A stretch of 64,000 bases of DNA, taken from assembly GCA_949358305.1 (NCBI GenBank), contig OX442315.1:27926427-27990426 (forward strand), written 5' to 3'. Both the position numbers and the translations under genes were made by a program. How positions within the stretch are numbered: position 1 is the first letter of the stretch; every line of letters begins with the position of its first letter. The notes beneath the pieces are model-generated. The model saw only the letters and a list, made by a program, of their open reading frames with translations, was not told where the DNA came from and ran no database searches. This stretch comes from Strigamia acuminata (taxonomy: Eukaryota > Arthropoda > Chilopoda > Geophilomorpha > Linotaeniidae). This document shows positions 52,476-62,600 of this stretch, in pieces.

Positions 52476-53460
52476 ATTCTTTACTGAATGCCCCTACTAC
52501 AGTAAGCTTCATTGAAAATGTTCCAACCATAATTCTCAGATTCATTTCAGAATTTTTGTCCAGCTGATAAAATATATCAAAAAGAAATCGTGCAAAACCT
52601 GGCAAAACTTATGAATGAATGACATATATGAATGACAGTTTGTAAAACTTCGTTTGCACATGTGAAAAGTTTTTCAAGTGTAGCCAGTATTCTGTAAGCT
52701 TTCTCACAGAGAATTGTAAGTGATTAACATATTTCACTTAACACGTGTTGGTGTGGAAGTAGTGTGTTGACAGTTAAGCCAGTTAAGCCAAAAGTGCACA
52801 TGAGCAGCACTGAGACGTGACTTCTAAAAGGCAAAGAAGTAAATCGCAATTGCCATTTGATAAATTCATTTCTTTAAGCGTTGCCAAAAGGCGTTCCAGG
52901 GTAATAAGTGTCTTTTGGCTTGGTGAAAACGCTGGGAAATGCTCGTCCTAACAACCGGATAAGTCAAATTCTCCAAAATTACTCCTGGGAAATCTCTTAG
53001 AGTCGCGTAACCGCTACCTACACTAATCACTCATAGACTACAAATAAATCTCCTGAAATGTAACATAGATGTTTTATAACCTTTAACTGCATTATTATAA
53101 TAAATAAACAACTTCTTCACTGTTAAAACCGAAGGGTTATTAATTACTCAATCCAAAAGGACGCTTCACGTCACCATATTATCTGCTTATTTGTATATTT
53201 TTTGCATTATTATTGTTGTCAATATTTTCTTAATCGTGTTACCATAGAACAACTTTACTAGATTTATCGCAAGTAAACAAACGTCTTCAGGGCAGCTTCT
53301 GTTTATTCCACTCTATACAAACATTCTACTCAGAATATTAAATAAATACAAATTGTCAGTTCGTAGCGCTTTGCAATAATAATGTAATCAAAGAGAATTT
53401 TCCTCCAACCCTTCCAGTTATTTACTTTGCATTACTAAAATAATTAAAACAACTTCCTAC

Positions 53461-53653
53461 CTGAGTTGGGTTCTCCTTTCCTCGTGTTGGGTCTGGCCGA
53501 GGGAGCGCCATCTTCAGCTTTTACTTGAATGGCGTAAGCCTGTTTCTCCTCACGGTCAAACACGGCCTTTGTGAACACTTCCCCCGACGAGCGATCAATG
53601 TCGAAAAATTTGGAACCCTCGTTGTTAGGCGTGTCCACAATCGAATAAAACAC
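53461..53653 (-). CDS. CadN: Neural cadherin exon k (last recognisable exon in window)
   Basis: A 193-nt exon (64 codons plus one base) with acceptor TTTTCTGCAG and donor GTAGGA. It reads VFYSIVDTPNNEGSKFFDIDRSSGEVFTK in two stretches, then the calcium motif VFDREEKQAY, then VKAEDGAPSARPNTRKGEPNS. In Drosophila CadN the sequence continues through the end of this repeat into a DKNDNPP linker. No matching exon is visible anywhere to the left. The exon end is therefore an open splice donor that marks the start of a very long intron. Confidence 0.93.
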
Positions 53654-56600
53654 CTGCAGAAAATCAATTATTTTAACCCTTAACATCATTAACATTTTTT
53701 CAAATTAAACACCTGCTAGCACCAATTTTACACACATACCCTAACGCAGGCAGCCAAACAAAATTCTTAACAAATGGCTGCATTGTATACCACATTATAT
53801 CTTCCCTCGAGTCTTTAAAAACTTTTATTCCCAAGTTGAATACAAAAAAAAGTTAAATAATAAATAATAAATGTTTAAAGAAAAACATCTGAGGTTTGCA
53901 AATTTATACTTGGAAATTTTATTTTTAAAAGTTCTATGGACAAAATGTAAATATTGAAGTTAAAACCTCCTGACCTGATGTAAACAAAAAAGTTCCTTGT
54001 ATTTGCTACCACTTTTAAATTTCTGCAAGTATACTGTAGGATTTATTCGTCAAGCGTGAATTTTTAATCGTGGGGTTAGACCTTCTACTGTCGACTAAAT
54101 TATTAATAGCATTTCGTTTTTAAAACTTTTTTAAAAGTAAATTTAAATTTTTTTTGGATATAAATTGTTCCCCTTCTAATCAATTATGTAAACATAATAA
54201 TAAAAAGAAAAATTTAATTTAAAAAAATCAATATTAATGTGTTCCAAGTCATTCAATCAAACCTCAATACTGATCTCAATCTACATTTTAAAAGAGAAAC
54301 CGGTAAGCTGCCAACTGTCAAAAAGTTCCATTGAATCTTAAAAGTTTTAAAAAAATCCCTTAACGACCGGTTACTTGATGCCAAAATGAAATCCACCTAA
54401 AAAATCCTCGTCTGCGCACATAATATTTCAAAAAATAATGTATTTGTTGCTTTTATGTGCCCAGACAATGATTTTTCAGTTGAATTTCATTTTAGCATCA
54501 ATGATGCAATGCACTTGAAAACAATTTTACATTTTAGTGTTTTCTGGTGCAAAAAATAGAATGTAGTTTGAATTTGGCATCAAGATAGAAGACAGAGACT
54601 GTAGTTGTTAAAGTGGACTGGCTTGCAGATTATCTCAAAGGTTAAAAGAACCAACTCTATTTTTGTCTAGTCTGGAGTCGTTCCTTCACAAATTGCTAAT
54701 TTGATCAAAACAAGTCATTAATCCATTCGATTTCTTCTCCTTTTGTTCCCAACGCATAAGTCGTGAAAAATGAAAGGGCGAATTTCTTCTCAATTCATTC
54801 TGAAGGCTAGATATGCTTGAGAATGCCTCCATTAGTCAAGAAATGAGAGCAATTTCTCAAAGATCGACTCTCATTTATTCCTTCAGCTTATCCATTCATT
54901 CTTTAATAATTCTGCCTTCCACATTTCCATAAATTGACATCAAAGAAAAGAAATTGTCGGTGTGAACACAATAAGAGAGAATAAAAAAGAAAATTACCGT
55001 AAGCAAGCAAGCATAATTACGAAAACGACGTTTGGTAGAAAGAAAAGCGGCGGAAAAAGTCGAGTCAAGTATAAAGTGCATTATGAGCAAATTTTCAAAG
55101 TAATTTTTTTTTTTTTTTCAAAATCGAAAATCGATATTTTTGAAAAACAACTTATAAAATTATTCAGAAAAAAAAAACTCGGAAACAAAAAAAAAAAAAA
55201 AAAAATTGCATAACTCAATTCGTCATCCTTCGCAAATTCTCTACATTTTTCAATTCTAACTTTAAAAATAAACCAACTGTAATCGAATCCATGATCATCT
55301 CTTTTTAAAATGAAAGCATCAAATGCCCAGGGGTGGCATTGTTTCGAGTGCATTTTCCCATAAAAAGTGAATCTATAAATTCATTCATTTTGCAGAATTA
55401 TTCATGCTGCCACTTCAGTTACTTTATTATTCTTAAATGGTCCATTTTAACTGCATTACTATTTTACTTAAAATAGAAAATATGAAAAATTACCGAGGAT
55501 AAGACCCCTAACCTTAAAAAACTTATTACCGCCCAATAAAAGCCACTTCTTTACATTGAACATGACAATGAAGAAACTCGAACTTTAAGATAAAATTAAT
55601 TATTTAATTTTCTTACTCTTTCTTTTTTTTATCACAAACTTTACTTTTAACTTTCATTAATCCGATTTTCAATAATCGATTTAAGATGTCGTTTTTATTG
55701 ATTCCAGCAGTCGACATGGATTTTCAGCTTCATTTTAATCCTTCTTTTTGGATTTACATTTGTTTTATCAGTTTGCACCGGTATTACAATTCATAAACTC
55801 AAAAACAGTAATGAAAGCGGTTTATTTGTTACAAAATGCAACGAAATCAATACTGTTGGCCATGGTGAAGGCAAAATTCACTCGAATTTAAACTTTCCTT
55901 TTAAATTTATTCCCTTTTGATAAATTGTTCGAACAAACAGCAAAACAAATGTATAGAGCGTTTTTGTGACAGATCGACAATGACAAACGCAAACGCCACA
56001 CTGATTTTTTTATCGTCGCATTAAAATTTTGCAAGTTTTCTCCGTAAAATCACTTTAGTTCCATTGCAAACCGTTCAATCTTAATAATAAAACACCAATT
56101 CATCATAAATCTTCCACTCCCAAATTCTAGATCAATTCACAAGTCAATTGGAATATTTTAGCATAAAGTAAGCAAATCTAAACTGCAAATAAAGTGCTCT
56201 CGAAGTCTACAAAAACCCTCCTTTACACTTGTTTTCCTTGTATGTTCAATGAGAAATACAGTTAATGTTTCTGTTTGTCTCTTACATTGCAATACGAACC
56301 AATCTAAAGAAACTTCCCAGTTTCTTACAAAATAAGCAAGAAAGTTCAGCGTTTCTTCTTGCATGAGTTGGCCTTAACTTGCAAGCTAGGGCTGCGAAGA
56401 GTTAATATAATAAGCTCATCTCATTTCTGCTGTAGAAGCATTGATGTGCAACAACCTTACCAGAATGACAGTAGTAGTAAGCGATCGATGCTTGCAGCCA
56501 CAGCCAATATCCCATTACTGGGACACTATACTACCAACAACAAATGACGCCTAATTCTATTTAATTGGCTTCCATGTTTACTTTTATGGACTAAACTGTC

Positions 56601-59600
56601 CACTTTACGACAACTAATTTCCTCCCACTGGAGACTGTTAATAAAAGTGATGGATGACTACAAACGATCCGTTCAACACTAGACTAACCATGGTTTACGT
56701 TTCATGCGAAAATATTCTCAGGAGGAGCATCTAAGTTGGCGTTTACGTTTTACATACTGCGTACGTCGTCAGCAAAATTCAAACTTTGATTAAAGATGAC
56801 TTAGCCATTTTCAACTTCCTTTTTATTACACTCACTTTCAAAGCATAACTCCACGTAGATTGCTTCCGAGATAAATACATCTAGTCACAAATGTTTTTTC
56901 AACTGACGCAAAAAGATAAAATAAATCTCAAAGGAAAGAAATATCTGTCACCAAAAAAACCAGACACTCGTTCAGAATAACTTCCTAATGGCGAAAGATG
57001 GAATAAAGTGATAGGTTGTTGTGGACACTTTAAATCCCTTTCCAGTGATCAATAAACGCATTTTTTATATGATGGGTGTGATATTATCAGCGGTGATTTA
57101 AACCGACAGTTTGTGTCAAAACCGTTACAAATTGACGTCCATTTCATTCCGCCATTCGAATAAATTTACTACCTGAATGCCCTTCAATTAACACTCAATG
57201 CCCGAACCATGTTGATACAAATATTCGTCAACTTGTTAAATGTTACCTGATTGTATGGATATGTTCCGTCTTTGTCAATGGCGTTAATCTGTGTCACTAG
57301 GGAACCCACTTTTTCTCCTTCCAGCACGGAACCTTGTTCACTTTCAGTAAACAATGGAATTTCATCGTTAACGTCTTCTAAAATAATGTAGATCGTTGCT
57401 TCCGAGGCTAACTGTTGGGCTCCGTTATTCTATTTAAGAAAAGAAATTCTCATTTAAATGTGAAATTTTAAACTTGCGTGTCAAAGAAAACAAAATAAAA
57501 AACCATTTCCCAACTTTTGGAAGTTGACATGATTAATGTCAGTACAAAAAAGGAGGAGAGACGGTTGTTTTTCAAAATTCATTAAAAATTGCACTTACCT
57601 CCACTCTGATGGTTAAATTGTACTCTTTTATAGACTCGTAATCTAGCTGTTGATTGACGAATATATCAGCCCACGTCCAGCCATTTTCTGATCGTTGTTG
57701 AACATAAAACGTGTCAAATTTATTAGTTTGTGCGGTGCTGCCTCGAATGAAAGAGTAATAGACCGTAGGATTATCATCAATCCCAGATCTAGAACGATAA
57801 AAAAAAAGAAGAAAAAATGTCAATAAAAATTTCAGATTTATCGCATGATTTGACAGTTGGTAAATGAGAATTTTCAACTATTTGACTTATTTACTATTTT
57901 ATGAAGTACTTAAAAATGCAACTTAAAAGTTTAAAGGGAATATTAAAAATCATATTACATCCATATCATTTAATTTACATTAGGGTATTTTAAATCTTTG
58001 ACGAGACATAAAAATTTCATAGAAATGGAAAATTAAAATTGCAAAATACATGAAAAGAATTATAAATTAAATTAAATCTTGTAGAAAATATTAGCAAATA
58101 TTCCTTTCAAGTAAATAGCTGAAGGAAAGTAATCTTCATGTAATAACCATGATATTTCTACTCGTAAGCAAAATGCAGATTTTAATATTTCCATATAAAA
58201 AACCAAAACTTTTTCTTATTTCTCATGATAAACGACTCCAACATCGATACAAAACAAAAAACTTGTAAAATTTAGTTGATAACAAATAAAACATCAAACA
58301 TTAATAAAAAAAAACACTATAGGCACATCCATAAAGTCATTTAAACTTGTTTACATTTATTAAACCAGTCTAAAAGTAAAATTTAACATGCAAAATTTTT
58401 CATTTAGGCTGGTTTAAAAATATAAACAAGTTTAAACGACTTTATGAATGCATCTACCGATTAAAAAAGCAAACCAATGCGTTTCCTTTTCAATGCAACC
58501 GTTTCTCTCTTTCTCACACCTATGAGGTCAATTTTTATAAAATAAAAATGTTAAAAATTATTTATTCTATAAAAATAATGAAATTTCAACTTGCTATGCA
58601 TTAATAAAACAAAAATATAGATATCAAATTGAATGATTGAATACATCCAATCACAGTTTCCTTTAGTTGTTACTTTCTTTCATGAATTCGATGCAGTCGA
58701 GATCAATATTTTGAAAAATCGGCAAATAATGTGATTACTGTTGCATTTTATACACATTAAGACACTTCGCTTTCGTGTAATCAAATATCCGTTAACACCA
58801 CCTCACCTAGCCTTAAGTGAAACTATTCTAGTGCCAACTGTTGTATTTTCTTTGATATACACGGGGCCATATGTAGTTTGATCCCACACGGGTGGGTTAT
58901 TGGCTCTGTCCACAACCTCAATGGTAACATCAACTGCCTTGGATAGAGGAGGAACCCCTTTGTCTTGGGCGATGGCTTGAAAAGCGTACCCTTCTTTCTA
59001 TAAATAAATAAAACATTTATTTTAACATTTCAAGCTAATCCACTTCCATCGACACTAATCCTATTTCATCGTGACAGCTTACATCTAAGGGCTTCTTAAG
59101 AATAATCCATCCAGAATCAGGGTTAATGTCAAAATATTCCATATCTTTGATATCATAGGGAAAGCTGAGGTTGTACACAATGGCCCCATTGTTATCGGCA
59201 TCTTCGTCTGAAGCCGAGACGCGCAAGATGTTCGTCCCAATGCTGGTGTCTTGTTTGACCCGCTCTCTGTACTCTTGTCGATCAAATAGTGGCGGGTTGT
59301 CATTTATATCGGTGATTTCAACTTTAAAAGAACACACGCCCTCGAGTGGAGGGTTTCCTAAGTCTGTAGCCTTCACCGTGACAGACACAAATTTTCCATC
59401 TTCACCCTCACGGTCAAACACCTAAGAAAACAAAAAGTTCACAAATTAGAATAAAAAAAATTTCTCCATTTAATTTTTGTCTTCACCTTGTTGGTCTTAA
59501 TATCGCCAGTGGCTTGATCCACAATAAATTTAGTTCCTTTCTGATTTGGTTGCTGGACGATAGAGTATTGAACTTGACCATTTTGACCTTTATCCTCATC

Positions 59601-62600
59601 AGTAGCAGTCACCTAACCGTTAAAAAACAAATTTATTAAAAAAGATCCTCGCAATCTCTCGTTTAAACTAGTCGCCATTTGCCAAAACAAACATGTGCTG
59701 CCACCTGCAGCCAGTGCGAAACATTTTAATGGCTGATAACAATTTAGTGCTGCCACCTTTGGACAATAGTTTGCAGTGACATTTTTACACGATTATAAAC
59801 CTCCTGAAATTTACTTTTTATTGCCCGCTATAAATTTAAAGCCGATCCCAAATCTAATCACATCCATTACAAAATGTTTCGACAACTTATACCTTAAGAA
59901 CGTGAGTGCCACTTGGTGCTCCTTCTTGTACTTTAGGGTTATAGCTGCCACAATCCTTAAAAACGGGTTTATTATCGTTCACATCAGTGATAAACACCAC
60001 AACAAGTGCTGTGCTTGTATGTATAGTGGAGGGACCATTTTCACAACACGAACCATCATCTCTTGCTGTAACATTTAGTTCGTATTTATCTTTATCTAGA
60101 TTTATGGGCCCATTATGTAACCGTATTACACCTGAAAAAAACAGAAATAATTATAATCAATTACATCACATTTAATAAACCGTAATTACCGGTCATTTCT
60201 TCAATAGTAAATTGCCCAGATTGCGTCCCTCCACCTGCAAAACCAAATTTCACGTTGTCTCCGTCTTTATCCGACGCGACAACGGTCGTCACTAATGTAT
60301 TCGGCCCTGCATTTTCATCAACATTTGGTGTATACACATCCTGGCTGAATTTTGGTGGTTCGTCGTTCTTATTTTTGGTATAAATTCGAACGGTAGCAGT
60401 TCCCGTCTTTGGTGGTTCACCTTTATCTCTTGCAATGACGGTAAACATGTAAAAAGCATTGTTATCGTCAGCATCAAGTCGCTTGTTCGATGCAATTTCT
60501 CCGTGTTGATTGATGGTAAAGTTATCATCGCTCACAGAATATTCAATTTGTGCATTTTGTTCGCTATCTGCATCAGTGGCTCGAACTAGAAAATAAAAAC
60601 AAACAATAAATAAATGTTCAAAAAATAAAAAAAATTGTTGAATTACAATTAACATTTTAAAAAAAAACATGTATTGTATTTAGTTTACAAGTACCATCCA
60701 CCAAGTAAAATTGAAAACAGCACTTGAATTCCAATTGGAATTTATTTTTAGTTGTTTGTGAACTGCAGCAAAGCTCTACGGGCAAACGATAAACAGTATT
60801 TTAAAATGTCCAGATTTCCAGGTTAAATCACCAACAATAATAATAAACAAAAACAAATGCCTCATTCCGTGGGGATTAATCATTAACATAAATTAATTTC
60901 TCAACAAAAGATGTTAATGAGAACAAAACAACATTTGACCTACGGTAAGCAGTTTATGGCGCTGCATAATTCAACCTTTCAATTTTTTTAAATCCAACTT
61001 CTAACAGCAATAATCAATAACTACAAAACCTATAAATGTTTATAACATTTATATTCATGAATCTGTAATAAACCAACAAATATTTGACGTTTAAAGTCAA
61101 TGCTCACGTCATTTATTGATTTATGATCAATAATATTTCTACTTCATCCATTTTTTTTCCTCTTTTTTTTACTGAATAAACTTTTTGGTTATTTGTCTGA
61201 ACATGAATAATTCATTCATTCAAACTATAGTCATCCGTAGAAAAAATAAAATAAATAAAACTCATTTATCTACGCGCAAAAAGAAGCTTTTCTTCACTTG
61301 GTGCCCAATATTCCATTCGTTCCTCCACCTTTTTGCCTTAACTCAATAACTTCCACAGAATGATTGAATACACTCAACTCAAGTCCAGACCCAAATTGAG
61401 TTATTGCGCAAAGCACCTCTGGGTCCAGAGCTATTCAGTCGGTACTATTTCTTTTCACTCGTAGCTCAAAGCATTAGTTTTTTTTAGAAAAAAAAAAATT
61501 GTTGAAAAAAAAAATTAAATATATCCAATAAAGAACAGATTTCACAATCAGTTTTATAATGGAAAACAATGTTTGTACAAGTCACCTTTGAGAATGGACG
61601 TTCCTATTGGAATGTCTTCGTCCACATTGTGTGCTTGGTAGTCTGGAAGTTCGAATTTCGGTGGGTTATCGTTCACATCTGTTACTTTGATTGTCAGCTG
61701 CAAGGGAAAAAAGACGAGAAAAATAGCGCAATAAATAACAAATTATGATTGACACCGCGACACAAAATTGTATCTCCTAGGTAAATTTAGCGTCACATGG
61801 TGAGAAAAACTGACAGCACGATGCACATAAAAAGACGTGCATCGTATTTTTACTGCACAGCTATTTCATTAGCTATTAATTTCTTTATGTGTTTTTTTCG
61901 CTTCAGATGGCAATAGATTGCACACTGCAATTTTTTAAGTATAATTGCAAAGCTTTTAACTTATTTAAAAGTGGTTCTTGTCAGGTTAATTATAACCTTG
62001 ATGAGAACCAATTAAAAATGGCAGAAAAGGCTTAACTTTAAAAAAATACAACGTTGAAATCAATTCTCATACATTTAAAGCAGAATCAACTCCATCGACA
62101 TGCATATTTACACGTGTTTACATTTCTAAAACGTTTGTGTCTCCAAATATTTTGATAAAATAAAAATAAAAACATGACAAGTGTATTGATCATACTTCAA
62201 CCGAAGTCGAAAATCCTCCAGAATCTTCAGTGGCTGTTACTATCAGCGAATAAGTATGAGGTTGTCTCGGATCCTCGTAGTCTAGCTCTTTAGCCAATTT
62301 CACTATTCCAGTGGACGGACCAATGTTGAAAGTTCCTGCTCCCATTCCCTGAGCCTTAAGAGTATAACGGATTTCACGTTGAGCAAAGGATTTCGCTTTG
62401 ACGGCGATAATGCTGCGAAAGAAAGTACGGATTGTAGAGATTCATCTTGCAAAATAAAAATTCTGTTTCCACAAGATAAAGCTAAATTCTTGCGCAAACA
62501 TCGTCACTACGAACTTGCTTAAAACTATGCAAGCCAAAGTCCTCTTTTCTTTTAATGTCGACATCTCGTAAATCGTGGCGCTGATGCCAAAGCCTCACTT

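Larger units (their letters stand above)
37451..53460. other. Non-coding AT-rich stretch, probable long cadherin intron
   Basis: No supportable gene up to the donor of exon k. It holds (AT)n at 37,877, repeat copy 2 at 38,944, A-rich tracts (40,801-40,866; 46,621-46,678), a 29-base direct repeat near 41,962, a local duplication near 45,040/45,186, a CGATAT-rich tract near 45,984, an inverted pair of identical 17-base CRE-containing words (48,063 and 50,420) and a foldback element at 52,362. A Cys-rich open frame at 51,908-52,138 is discussed separately. Confidence 0.45.
53654..57246 (-). other. Cadherin intron between exons j and k (3.6 kb)
   Basis: Canonical GT...AG ends. It holds a foldback element at 54,376-54,500, a T-run/A-run pair at 55,104-55,205 and otherwise AT-rich sequence. 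No extra cadherin exon is visible, although short alternative exons could escape notice. Confidence 0.8.
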
